A stretch of 64,000 bases of DNA from Changchengzhania lutea (GTDB lineage: Bacteria; Bacteroidota; Bacteroidia; Flavobacteriales; Flavobacteriaceae): NCBI RefSeq assembly GCF_006974145.1, contig NZ_CP039456.1:3100499-3164498 (forward strand), read 5' to 3'. Position 1 is the first letter of the stretch. Each line of letters opens with the position of its first letter. Below the pieces are notes generated by a model. The model worked only from the letters and a program-made list of their open reading frames with translations, had not been told where the DNA came from and did no database searches. Positions 27,545 to 35,302 of the stretch are shown piece by piece. The translations under genes and the position numbers were made by a program.

Positions 27545-28360
27545 TTATTTCGTCATTAATGTTGTTCTTTTATGAGTTGTTTCAATTTCAAACTTAAGTC
27601 TAGATGTCAGTCCTTCTAAACCAGGATAAATAAAACCTCGATGTATTCCAACATAGTAAAGTTCGTTTAATATATCTTGCTTTTTGTCCTTGTCAATTGT
27701 TATTTTAATAAATGTATCAAAAATTCTTGGCGATTCATTTAAGGGAATAAAAGGCTGATCTCTTTCAGGAATTTCGTGAATTGTAAAACAGCCTGATTGA
27801 TTTGTTATTCGTGAATCTAAGTGCGAAGGAAAAATAATGTTCTCACAAATGTTTCCTGATAAATTAATTTTTTTTGCTAGCCAAGTACTTTCACTCCAAC
27901 AATTATTGGTTGAAGAAAGTCCATAAAGCCAAACATTTGCATCTTTTTTATTTTTATAATTTTCTACTGCAAAATATAAAGCAACTAAAGGATTGGTTGT
28001 CCAGTCTAAAAGTTTTGTTGGAAGACCATAATGTTGAGCCATTGTAAGCCATTCAATGTCATTATTCGGTATCGATTTTATATATGGTCTAGATTCTGCT
28101 TTAAATTGTCTCATTATATATTTCTCAATACTGTCCCAATTCGCCCAAGATTCTTTCCTATCTATTCTAAAAAGACTAGGAACAAGTTCATATGATTTGT
28201 CATTATGACCTCTAAAAAACCATTGTGAAATATGTCTATGTTCTTGATGATTTACAAACTCTATAAATTCACTTAAAGATTTAATATTTGTATTTGGTGT
28301 CATATGTTTTACAGTCTTTCTGATTAGATTTTTTTTGATTTTTTTAATAAATTCAATCAT
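27545..28360 (-). CDS. FRG domain protein, first cassette gene
   Basis: A 271-residue protein with the FRG domain signature FRGHNDKSYELVPSLFR and MAQHYGLPTKLLDWTTNPLVALYFAV. The domain is named after the conserved Phe-Arg-Gly. It is frequent in phage-defence and mobile regions, and its molecular activity is not settled. There is no signal peptide. The start could also be at the internal Met20 (MTPNTNIKSLSEF). It occupies the recombinase-proximal cassette, where integron cassettes are usually newest and best expressed. Confidence 0.88.
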   Translation of the reverse strand: MIEFIKKIKKNLIRKTVKHMTPNTNIKSLSEFIEFVNHQEHRHISQWFFRGHNDKSYELVPSLFRIDRKESWANWDSIEKYIMRQFKAESRPYIKSIPNNDIEWLTMAQHYGLPTKLLDWTTNPLVALYFAVENYKNKKDANVWLYGLSSTNNCWSESTWLAKKINLSGNICENIIFPSHLDSRITNQSGCFTIHEIPERDQPFIPLNESPRIFDTFIKITIDKDKKQDILNELYYVGIHRGFIYPGLEGLTSRLKFEIETTHKRTTLMTK

Positions 28361-28395
28361 ATGTAATTCTGTTTGTAAACGGTCTTTCTAAACTT

Positions 28396-28465
28396 GCAGC
28401 CAACAATTGTATAACCACCACTTTTTAGTTTTTAGTATTGCAGTTATATCTTTTATGTCTGCAAT
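28396..28465 (-). other. Recombinase-proximal attachment site (attI-like, candidate)
   Basis: The half site GCAGCCAACAATTGTATAAC (28396-28415) ends the first cassette. Beyond it the DNA no longer follows the attC pattern but has a short inverted repeat ATTGCAG (28437-28443)/CTGCAAT (28459-28465) that reaches into the 3' end of the recombinase gene. In integrons the attI site lies between the integrase gene and the first cassette; placement at the gene's 3' end recalls the inverted integrons of spirochaetes. Confidence 0.45.
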
Positions 28466-29559
28466 GTACTATTTTTCAATAAAGAATCAAATGGGCTTGT
28501 AATGGTTTTATTGTTAATTTCAATGGTTCTAGTATATATTTCAGTAGTTTTTGGGGAGTTATGGCCTAGCATATTTTGCAAATGACGTATGTTTACATTG
28601 TTTTCAATACAATGCGTAGCAAAAGAATGGCGCAATGTATGAACTGTTGCCCAAGGGTTTGAATTGGTTTGCGCAACGGATTTTCTAAATATGGAACGAA
28701 TACTGGTTGTACCGTATTGACCTCCTGTTTGTCCTTCGAACAACCAATAGGAGGGTTTGTATTGTTTGTAATAGGCTCTTAATAAGAGTACTAGTTGTTT
28801 GGATAATATAGTTTTTCGATCTTTTTTACCTTTGCTATCTTTTATAAAAAGATAGCCGTCATTTGAGTGCACGTCTGTAATGCGTAAGTTTATGAGTTCG
28901 GAAATCCGCAAACCAGAGCTATATATAGTACACAAAATAGCTCTGTGCTTTATGTTTTTTGGTGCTTGGATGATATTTAAAACCTCACTTTTGCTTAATA
29001 CATTGGGTATGCTCCTGGCTTTCTTGGGTCTTTGGATATCGTAATACTCTCTGGGCATTTTTAGTGCATGCTCATAATATGCCTTTATGGCATTGATGAG
29101 TTGGTTTTGATAGCTTTCGCTGATATGGCTTTTTTTGATGAGTTCATATACAAATCCTTCAATATCTTCTTTGTTGACCTCTTTAAGGTTCCTTTGCATA
29201 AATTTCCCTAGAAAAACGGTGAACATTTTTTTATATACCTTTATGCTTGACACGCTGTATTGCTTTAAAACTAGTGCTTTTTCTAATTCAAAAAGGGCTT
29301 CTAAAGCATCTTGGGTCAACGCTACTGTCGGTATCGGTGTAAAACGGATATCTTTTTCAATCGTATAATTCCCACCACATATTTCTTTTAAAGACTTAAA
29401 ATTTTTATCTGTATTTATAACCGACCATAATTTTTGGTGCGGATGCCAAAAACTACCATCCATTTTCTTTATAGCATTCCTAATTTCAATTAATTTGTAA
29501 GGAATAAACACCTTGATCCGTTTTGCCTCTTTAAGAGGTTGATATATAGTTGGTTGCAT
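28453..29559 (-). CDS. Tyrosine recombinase with extra N-terminal domain (candidate cassette recombinase)
   Basis: A 368-residue protein. The N-terminal domain (about 1-75: VFIPYKLIEIRNAIKKMDGS, FWHPHQKLWSVI) is unlike XerC/D and has the look of a HARP-type fold (inference). A SAM-like core-binding domain (about 85-170) and a catalytic domain follow, with Arg in SSGLRISELINLR, Lys in SKGKKDRKTIL, HTLRHSFATHCIE, LGHNSPKTTE and the nucleophile Tyr in EIYTRT. The spacing between the Lys and HxxR boxes equals XerD, so the IntI-specific insertion appears absent. It lies at the proximal end of the array and is transcribed toward the cassettes. All catalytic residues are intact. Confidence 0.85.
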   Translation of the reverse strand: MQPTIYQPLKEAKRIKVFIPYKLIEIRNAIKKMDGSFWHPHQKLWSVINTDKNFKSLKEICGGNYTIEKDIRFTPIPTVALTQDALEALFELEKALVLKQYSVSSIKVYKKMFTVFLGKFMQRNLKEVNKEDIEGFVYELIKKSHISESYQNQLINAIKAYYEHALKMPREYYDIQRPKKARSIPNVLSKSEVLNIIQAPKNIKHRAILCTIYSSGLRISELINLRITDVHSNDGYLFIKDSKGKKDRKTILSKQLVLLLRAYYKQYKPSYWLFEGQTGGQYGTTSIRSIFRKSVAQTNSNPWATVHTLRHSFATHCIENNVNIRHLQNMLGHNSPKTTEIYTRTIEINNKTITSPFDSLLKNSTLQT

Positions 29560-29707
29560 GGTTTTTTATTATTAATACTACATATTAGTGTATTAAAAGT
29601 ACTTAAAAAAAGAGCAAAGAAAGTAGGCTTAATGAAAATATCAGTATTTTAACCGTTAGAAACGACTAATTGTAAAAACCTTATAAACAGTTATTTAAAT
29701 TCGTAAA

Positions 29708-30091
29708 ATGATAGGTAATAGAAAACCTGTAAAGGTGACATGTAAGATATGCAGTAAAACGCTTATAGGCAGAAAGGATAAGTTATTTTGCTCTGTAAAA
29801 TGTAAAAATTATTACCACGTTAATCTAAGAAAGGCAACTGATATTGTGGTAAAAGAGTTGGACAATATTTTACATAGAAACAGGAGTATCCTTTTAGAAA
29901 TTATGGGGAAAAGAAAAGTACAATGTACCGTAGAAAGGATGGTTCTTGAAAAAAATCATTTTGTATTCAAATACCATACCCATCTACATACCAACAGTAA
30001 AGGGAAAATCTATCATTATGTATATGATTTTGCTTGGATGGAATTTTCAAATGATGACATCTTAATCGTTAGGAAAACCAAGCACATTTAG
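29708..30091 (+). CDS. Small zinc-ribbon protein divergent from the recombinase
   Basis: A 127-residue protein. CKICSKTLIGRKDKLFCSVKCK near the N terminus contains four cysteines in a treble-clef/zinc-ribbon arrangement. A basic helix (YYHVNLRKATDIVVKELDNI) follows, and the C-terminal half is beta-rich (KIYHYVYDFAWMEFSND). It is probably nucleic-acid binding. It is transcribed away from the recombinase across 148 bp, so it may be a partner or regulator of it; this is inference from position only. Confidence 0.7.
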   Translation: MIGNRKPVKVTCKICSKTLIGRKDKLFCSVKCKNYYHVNLRKATDIVVKELDNILHRNRSILLEIMGKRKVQCTVERMVLEKNHFVFKYHTHLHTNSKGKIYHYVYDFAWMEFSNDDILIVRKTKHI

Positions 30092-30433
30092 TTGTTGAGC
30101 ATATTTTTTTGAATAAAAGTGTTTAATTTTCTGCAATGCTTTTTGGTGTTTTTTTTAGTATCTGCCGAAAAATTATATAAAAGTCATAAAATCTCAGTAA
30201 ACATAATAAATCTTATTATTTCAAAAACACTAATTTATAATAACTCAAAATATACCTTTCAGCTGGGCTTTGGCTCAGTAGAACAAGGGGACGATCAACA
30301 TTCAAAATAGAAATTTAGGCCTTTTTAAAACCTGTTTTAAATGGGTACTCCGTTTACATAATCCACTCAGCACATTTTCTTCCATTGCGTAAAAACTACA
30401 TTCCAGAAAAAGAGCTTCAATAAAAAAGGTCTT

Positions 30434-30531
30434 GGACCTAATCCACACTTTTGACTTTCCATTTTCGTTAACCTTTTCCGCTTCTCTCGAAAGAAACACT
30501 TCATTTACAAGTAAAAGTGTGGATTAGGTCC
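30434..30531. repeat. 98-bp element with 19-bp perfect terminal inverted repeats
   Basis: GGACCTAATCCACACTTTT (30434-30452) is exactly complementary to 30513-30531, with a 60-bp spacer that codes for nothing recognisable. The size and repeats fit a miniature inverted-repeat element or an IS remnant, or a large cruciform. No clear target-site duplication is visible. Confidence 0.6.
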
Positions 30532-30565
30532 GCTTAAACAGAGCAAATATCAAAAATCGGAAAGC

Positions 30566-30648
30566 CAAACCCTGAATTTTCTTAATCAAATTATCGGCAA
30601 AGCCTTCTTAGGGCTTTTGCTCGATAATTCTTAAAAATTCAGGGTTTG
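30566..30648. repeat. 83-bp multi-stem cruciform
   Basis: Nested stems: CAAACCCTGAATTTT (30566-30580) with 30634-30648, AATTATCG (30589-30596) with CGATAATT (30622-30629), and GCAAAGCC with GGGCTTTTGC around a TTCTTA loop. The nested arrangement suggests a folded RNA or a replication/transfer origin hairpin. Confidence 0.6.
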
Positions 30649-30694
30649 TCCCAGTCATTTTAAGGGGTTTATAATAGATGACGCCTTTTGTTGT

Positions 30695-30940
30695 TTTTCG
30701 GGGCATCGAAAAACAGGCATGGCATAAACACTTCTAACTTAAACACATGTATTGAACTCGCTTAACTTCCTGTACGCTCATTCCATAAATGTGTTTAAGA
30801 GAATTGCTAATACCATTGTGGAACTTGTCAAGACCATGCAAGTTTTAGAAAAAAATAAGGTTTCTACTGCCTTGTTTTTAACCCGTTGGTAAAAACGACG
30901 TCGCAGACACTCCTGATTTGTTTCCTAAAAGTCTTGACAA
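30695..30940. repeat. Further inverted repeats upstream of ssb
   Basis: TTTTTCG/CGAAAAA near 30695-30714, CTTAAACACAT (30738-30748)/ATGTGTTTAAG (30789-30799), and TTGTCAAGAC (30825-30834)/GTCTTGACAA (30931-30940). With the two elements before it, this makes most of the gene-free 30092-31050 stretch self-complementary. No convincing gene is present there. Confidence 0.55.
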
Positions 30941-31050
30941 AACCCACTTGATCTATTGTGCGGGGCACGAAAGAAATCATACAAACACCCCTTAAAATTT
31001 AATCTGTTTTAAATCCAATAGGGGAAATATTAATCTAAATTTTTTAAATC

Positions 31051-31389
31051 ATGAGTACATTAAAAAACAAAGTACAGTTAATCGGAAACGTTGGGCAAGA
31101 ACCAACCATTACAAACCTTGAAGGCGGAAAAAAAGTTGCCCGTTTATCATTGGCAACCAACGAGCATTTCAAAGACGGTAAGGGCAAAAAGCAGACCGAT
31201 ACCAATTGGCATACTGCTATTGCTTGGGGCAAGACCGCTGACATCATTGAAAAGTATGTGACCAAGGGCAAGGAAATTGCTATTGAAGGAAAATTATCGT
31301 CAAGGTCTTATGAAGATAAAGACGGTGCGAAACGCTATGTAACCGAAGTGGTAGTGAGTGAAATATTACTACTAGGAAGCAAGGAGTAA
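31051..31389 (+). CDS. ssb: Single-stranded DNA-binding protein (element-encoded, short)
   Basis: A 112-residue OB-fold protein: KNKVQLIGNVGQEPTITNLE, KVARLSLATNEHF, TNWHTAIAWGKTADI and VTKGKEIAIEGKLSSRSYED. It ends soon after the OB fold and lacks the acidic DDDIPF-like tip of chromosomal SSB, so it probably does not recruit the host SSB partners. Element-borne SSBs protect single strands during transfer or recombination. In this island it could also act on the single-stranded cassettes. It leads a set of three small same-strand genes. Confidence 0.93.
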   Translation: MSTLKNKVQLIGNVGQEPTITNLEGGKKVARLSLATNEHFKDGKGKKQTDTNWHTAIAWGKTADIIEKYVTKGKEIAIEGKLSSRSYEDKDGAKRYVTEVVVSEILLLGSKE

Positions 31390-31459
31390 ACAAAATAAAG
31401 AGTGTGCTACTTTAGATGGAAACACCCTCTTTTCATTATTAATCTAAATCAGAAAAACA

Positions 31460-31843
31460 ATGAATACCAAAGTTAACACATTACAGGAAAATTTGCAACA
31501 ATTTTGTGGCGCAGAACAATTTTTTCAATTGCCACTCATTAAGACCCGATTTACGGACGGCGTACATTATCTAGCCCAAAAAGCAGCCTGCTTTTGGCTC
31601 ATTACGGATGCCTCTGTTTTTGCCAAGAGCCTTATTGACAAAAGTCATTTTTTCATAACCATTGATTTTAAAAGGCTTTCGGAAGCAGAAAGAAATCAAA
31701 AGGGATGCGAAGCCATTATAAGCTATGGCGACGGCAACGAAAACATATTGGAAACACACCGATACACCGTAACCGATTTTCCATTGGATGAATTGCGCTT
31801 GTATTTCGTGAATAATACACTGATGTTACCGAGTGAATATTAA
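31460..31843 (+). CDS. DUF6876-like protein of integrative elements
   Basis: A 127-residue protein, NTLQENLQQFCGAEQFFQLP, with FTDGVHYLAQKAACFWLITD and a C-terminal FPLDELRLYFVNNTLMLPSEY. The pattern corresponds to a family found next to ssb in Bacteroidota conjugative elements (recalled as DUF6876). There are no catalytic motifs. It is co-directional with ssb. Confidence 0.72.
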   Translation: MNTKVNTLQENLQQFCGAEQFFQLPLIKTRFTDGVHYLAQKAACFWLITDASVFAKSLIDKSHFFITIDFKRLSEAERNQKGCEAIISYGDGNENILETHRYTVTDFPLDELRLYFVNNTLMLPSEY

Positions 31844-31854
31844 ATTTAAAAACG

Positions 31855-32058
31855 ATGATCATGGTCTATTTGAATTATAATAATCTCGATGCAGACACCC
31901 AAGACCGTTTGCTCCAAGATTCCAAAAGCGATGTGGAGCAAAAATTTGGGAATGACCTTAAATGCTATGCTAAAAAGCACCATTTGGATTATAATACAAT
32001 ATTGGAAGAAGAAGCCATACGGAATCTTTACAGTTACCAATATGTGTTCAATATTTAA
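31855..32058 (+). CDS. Small hypothetical protein
   Basis: A 67-residue acidic, helical protein (NNLDADTQDRLLQDSKSDVE, CYAKKHHLDYNTILEEEAI) beginning 12 bp after the preceding gene. The start may be the third codon's ATG at 31861. It is followed by a terminator. The function is unknown. Confidence 0.6.
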   Translation: MIMVYLNYNNLDADTQDRLLQDSKSDVEQKFGNDLKCYAKKHHLDYNTILEEEAIRNLYSYQYVFNI

Positions 32059-32085
32059 CGGTAACGTTAAAAATAAACATCAATA

Positions 32086-32117
32086 AAAAGAGCCTTTGAA
32101 AACTTCAAGGGCTTTAT
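32086..32117 (+). terminator. Terminator after the ssb gene set
   Basis: AGCCTTTGAA-AAC-TTCAAGGGCT (10-bp stem with one wobble pair) with A before and T after, 30 bp behind the 67-residue gene. Confidence 0.65.
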
Positions 32118-32428
32118 TGTTTCTTACAAATGCCAATCCTCAAAATTAAACGGTACAAGTCAAGAATCTGACGTCCAAAATCTCAAATTTCCTTAAAATC
32201 ATTTTTGTTGGTTGAAATTGATGACATTTGAGGGCTTTTTTTGTTTTCAATTAGCCATTGTAACCCTTATCTTTATAAGACTGTCTATCGGCAGTTCAAT
32301 GATACCTAGTTATGCTTTTTACATTTGACTTTCGCTCATAACTAGTCATTCAAAAAAAAAGGAAATAGATGGAATTTTTTAATTCCATTAAGCAACTGAT
32401 TTTTTAAATCAGGTTGTATAATTTTTTG

Positions 32429-32481
32429 TCCCTACGGGACGAAAAGGTATAGCAAGAGGGTAACACGCTGGTGCGATGTTT
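32429..32481 (+). other. Candidate transfer origin (oriT-like), element 1
   Basis: Hairpin GTCCC-TAC-GGGAC (32429-32441) is followed by AGCAAGAGGGTAACACGCTG and GCGATGTT (32452-32481). The same roughly 30 bp recurs, inverted with one indel, at 37604-37632. In both cases it lies 130-140 bp upstream of a BfmA/BtgA-type gene (here a relic). From 32118 to 32428 I see nothing recognisable. Confidence 0.5.
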
Positions 32482-32619
32482 CGGTTTTCAGTTTTTTCAA
32501 AACCCTATTAAAATCAATGGTTTTCAGCGATTGATTGTTTTGATTTTTGAATTTTAAGCATCGTTTTTTCAGAAAAAATCCTCTCAGCCCAATAAAACCA
32601 TCAAATTTTTTCAGAAAAA

Positions 32620-33011
32620 ATGGATAAAGGATTTGAAAAAGAGCGATTTGAAAAGCTAGGAATTAAAATTTCCGTAGCAATTAAATTCAGAAAATTTTGT
32701 AAAAAAAATATCAAAATCACAATCGATGACATTGTTATTAATGATTGAATTTTTTAAGAAAATGGCATTTCGTCAAATGAGACTTTGGGTCCTAATATGC
32801 AAACATTAGAGAGCGAAATTAGAAAAGAATTAATGCTGTAATTGACATAATAAAAGATATCAAAAAGAACCATGACAAACCTACAACTGCAATGTTGCAA
32901 CCCTTGTTTATGGAGTTTGAACCTAAAGAAAAGAAGCTTATTTTGGAAAAAGAAGTAAAGGAAAAGAAAGTTCAGTTCGTCGAAAAACTAGACCCAAATA
33001 ATCAATTATAA
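32620..33011 (+). pseudogene. Decayed BfmA/BtgA-type mobilisation gene
   Basis: Three successive frames give MDKGFEKERFEKLGIKISVA, then NGISSNETLGPNMQTLESEI, then DIIKDIKKNHDKPTTAMLQP and on to KVQFVEKLDPNNQL. Aligned with the intact protein at 36939-37475 they share DFMIxFF, TLGxN and the AVxxIxx...KPTxxMLxxLF block. At least two frameshifts and a stop break the gene. Confidence 0.75.
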
Positions 33012-33135
33012 CATAATGTATTATAAGTGTATTACCACCAACTAAACATTGATATGCTCCAATTAAATAAAGACGAAACTTAATTGGATTCATTATGTAA
33101 TTCAAGCTACTTGTTCAGCTAAATTTCAATCAAGT

Positions 33136-33498
33136 TCATGTATCGTTTTTCTTTTCAGAAGCCACGTTTTCTTTGCCATTAAGGGTATCCGATATTTTGT
33201 CCAAGCAGTGCATTTGACTATGCGGTAGGAGTTCCATAATCAGTTCTATAACTTTTGTAACACTGGAACTTGGCATACAATGTTTGTTTGCTGATGATAT
33301 GAATATACCATTTCCATCTAAAGCGAAATAACAAACTTCTAAAAGTGTTGCAATATAATCGGTAATATCTTCATGACTTGATACTTCTAATTGGATGGTT
33401 TTCCGTGTCCGCCTTCCGCAAGGTTCACTTTTTATTCCAGAAAAGTTGGATACTAATTTCTTTATGGCCTTTATTTTTTTAGTATTCTTTTTCATCAT
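33136..33498 (-). CDS. Hypothetical protein in operon with a HEPN-type protein
   Basis: A 120-residue protein with a basic N terminus (MMKKNTKKIKAIKKLVSNFS) and an alpha/beta core (KTIQLEVSSHEDITDYIATL, VTKVIELIMELLPHSQMHCL). No known motif was found. It starts 10 bp after the stop of the 290-residue gene, so the two are co-transcribed. Confidence 0.7.
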   Translation of the reverse strand: MMKKNTKKIKAIKKLVSNFSGIKSEPCGRRTRKTIQLEVSSHEDITDYIATLLEVCYFALDGNGIFISSANKHCMPSSSVTKVIELIMELLPHSQMHCLDKISDTLNGKENVASEKKNDT

Positions 33499-33508
33499 TT
33501 AAAAATTA

Positions 33509-34381
33509 TTACTGATTAGATGATTTGCAATGGAGGTTCTTAAGGTGTTCCAATTGTGCTTCGCCCAATGTTTTGGCTTCATCAAAAAACAATTCACAGC
33601 GACTATAAGCTTTATCTGTATCCATATCTGAGAATTCATTTTGAACTTTGAACCGCATAATATGGTGCGCATTACACAGCATATAATACATACGATGTAA
33701 TCCATAAGTTTCTTTTGGGAATATGGTCTGCGGTATTCGGGTAAAGTGGCTACATAAATGCAACAGATAGGGCAGTGTGTAATGCTGTGGTTTAAATTCC
33801 CAAAACACATATAAGAGCGCCATACATATCTGTTCTAAAGCATAGTGCATAATCGCCAATCTAGAAGTAGAATCTTCTTCGGGCTCAATGGTGTTTAGAA
33901 TGGTAAGTAGATATTCTGCGCGCTCCATACGACCCTTCCATACTTCTTGAATACCTTTATAAACACATGGATGAAAATGCGAACCATAATTGCTGAATTT
34001 TGATAAAGAGTCATCACTTTTATACATACAAGATGTATGGAAAATAGCTTGAGATAAAAAATCATCTCCATAATTTAATCGCTTTTTAACCTTTGACAAG
34101 GTATACATAATGGTATAGACCTTACAGCGCTGTTGCATCTTGTTATAGAGATCATCCATAAAGTTTCCCTGACCTTTAGAAATGGGTTTATGTGTGATAA
34201 TAAGCAGTGTATAGGTTACTATTTTTCGAGAAGTTACATTTTGCGGTGAGAGATAAGTATTTTGTTTTTTCTTTTCTTTAAGGACACTTAATACATATAC
34301 GGAATGCAATGTGACTAACTCTTTTAATAGTTCAAGGAGTTCTTTTAGTAAAGGGGATTTTGTGGTCAAAGTTGCCTTCAT
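33509..34381 (-). CDS. HEPN domain protein of integrative elements
   Basis: A 290-residue protein. The C-terminal half has the HEPN helix pattern (MHYALEQICMALLYVFWEFK, QHYTLPYLLHLCSHFTRIPQ). The N-terminal half (VTYTLLIITHKPISKGQGNF) could be a degenerate nucleotidyltransferase-like domain, a frequent HEPN partner. The HEPN RNase Rx4-6H motif is not evident, so a non-catalytic role is possible. It is divergent from the XRE regulator across about 120 bp. Confidence 0.65.
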   Translation of the reverse strand: MKATLTTKSPLLKELLELLKELVTLHSVYVLSVLKEKKKQNTYLSPQNVTSRKIVTYTLLIITHKPISKGQGNFMDDLYNKMQQRCKVYTIMYTLSKVKKRLNYGDDFLSQAIFHTSCMYKSDDSLSKFSNYGSHFHPCVYKGIQEVWKGRMERAEYLLTILNTIEPEEDSTSRLAIMHYALEQICMALLYVFWEFKPQHYTLPYLLHLCSHFTRIPQTIFPKETYGLHRMYYMLCNAHHIMRFKVQNEFSDMDTDKAYSRCELFFDEAKTLGEAQLEHLKNLHCKSSNQ

Positions 34382-34505
34382 GGTTTTTTCTTTTTGTAAA
34401 CTAATTGCTATTTTGCTAAGTACAGAACCACATTAAGTTGTGTTTTACTAGAAACGGGTTGTTTTTTACCTGTTTTATTTTAGGAAATATTACTATATTT
34501 GATAT

Positions 34506-34922
34506 ATGGAAACAGCTACAAAACCAAATCACATTGGACGGAAAATAAGTCGCATCCGTGAACTTCGGGGCATGAAGCAAGAAACACTTGCAGAAGCGCT
34601 TAATATTAGCCAACAGGCAGTCTCTAAAATTGAGCAAAACCCAGAAATTGAAGATGATAAATTGGAGGAGATTGCTAAACTATTAGGAGTGACTTCAGAA
34701 GCCATCAAAAATTATAGTGATGAAGCTGTATTTAATAATATCCAGAATAATTACGATGGTTCAGTTATAAATGCAGGTCCTACCATAAACCACCATTGTA
34801 CTTTCAATCCTCTTGATAAGCTTTTAGAAGCTAATGACGAAAACAAAAAACTTTATGAGCGTTTATTAAAGGCTGAACAAGATAAGATTGAGTATTTAGA
34901 AAAGCTTTTAAAGGAAAAATAG
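34506..34922 (+). CDS. XRE-family helix-turn-helix regulator
   Basis: A 138-residue protein. The N-terminal HTH (ISRIRELRGMKQETLAEALN, ISQQAVSKIEQNPE) is a standard XRE domain (residues 10-65). The C-terminal part has a Asn-rich stretch and a coiled coil (LLEANDENKKLYERLLKAEQ). It probably represses itself and the divergent HEPN operon. It is the last gene of the island. Confidence 0.9.
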   Translation: METATKPNHIGRKISRIRELRGMKQETLAEALNISQQAVSKIEQNPEIEDDKLEEIAKLLGVTSEAIKNYSDEAVFNNIQNNYDGSVINAGPTINHHCTFNPLDKLLEANDENKKLYERLLKAEQDKIEYLEKLLKEK

Positions 34923-35223
34923 TATTTTGTACATATATGCTTAAAAGTGAACCTTAATAGTGTTCCTTTTTAATATATTATTATTCCTTTACCCATTATA
35001 TTTTCATATAATTTATTATAACATCAAATTCTTAAATTAAGTCCTTTGGTTTTAACCTCAATTAAAAAAGTAGTTTCCTATTCTATTTTGTTGTAAGATT
35101 TAATTCGTATTAGATTAGTATTGCTATTCAAATAATTCATAAAATTTGCATTAATTTATTGTTCAATATTGATGTTTTCAATTATATTTGTCACAAATTT
35201 AAGTAAGTTATATCAATGCAGAA

Positions 35224-35242
35224 GTTACCTATTCGGTTACCT
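35224..35242 (+). repeat. Arm-type integrase binding site, right end (candidate)
   Basis: GTTACCTATTCGGTTACCT, identical to 9859-9877 and 61 bp from the right attachment core. It ties this end to the first integrase. Confidence 0.6.
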
Positions 35243-35302
35243 GTATTTGAAAAATTAGGATAACTAATTGATAATTAAAATATTAGGGAATGGTCGTTAG
35301 TT

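Larger units (their letters stand above)
14071..29559 (-). mobile_element. Integron-like cassette array with non-canonical tyrosine recombinase
   Basis: Reading from the recombinase (28453-29559) leftwards, attC-like sites at 28396 (half site), 27401-27536, 23256-25248 (intron inside), 22562-22700, 18483-20540 (intron inside) and 14071-17931 (two introns inside) delimit five cassettes. Within each cassette the two ends are exact complements: TTGTTGGCTGC/GCAGCCAACAA, TATAGGGC/GCCCTATA, TTGGCTGTA/TACAGCCAA, GTTGTGGGCA/TGCCCACAAC and TTGTAGGTA/TACCTACAA. Between cassettes the sequence differs. That is how integron R''/R' ends behave after repeated cassette insertion. Payloads are an FRG protein, a LysR-MmcQ pair with a lipoprotein, a membrane coiled-coil protein, an IS110-invaded cassette and a MORN lipoprotein. 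Confidence 0.75.

Noticed and set aside
14071-28465. CRISPR array as explanation for the repeated sites
   Set aside because: Repeats are 136-200 nt, differ in their ends and are separated by whole genes; there are no short regular spacers or cas genes.
30119-30499. Short frames of 63-65 codons in the inverted-repeat block
   Set aside because: They overlap strong inverted repeats and lack protein-like composition.
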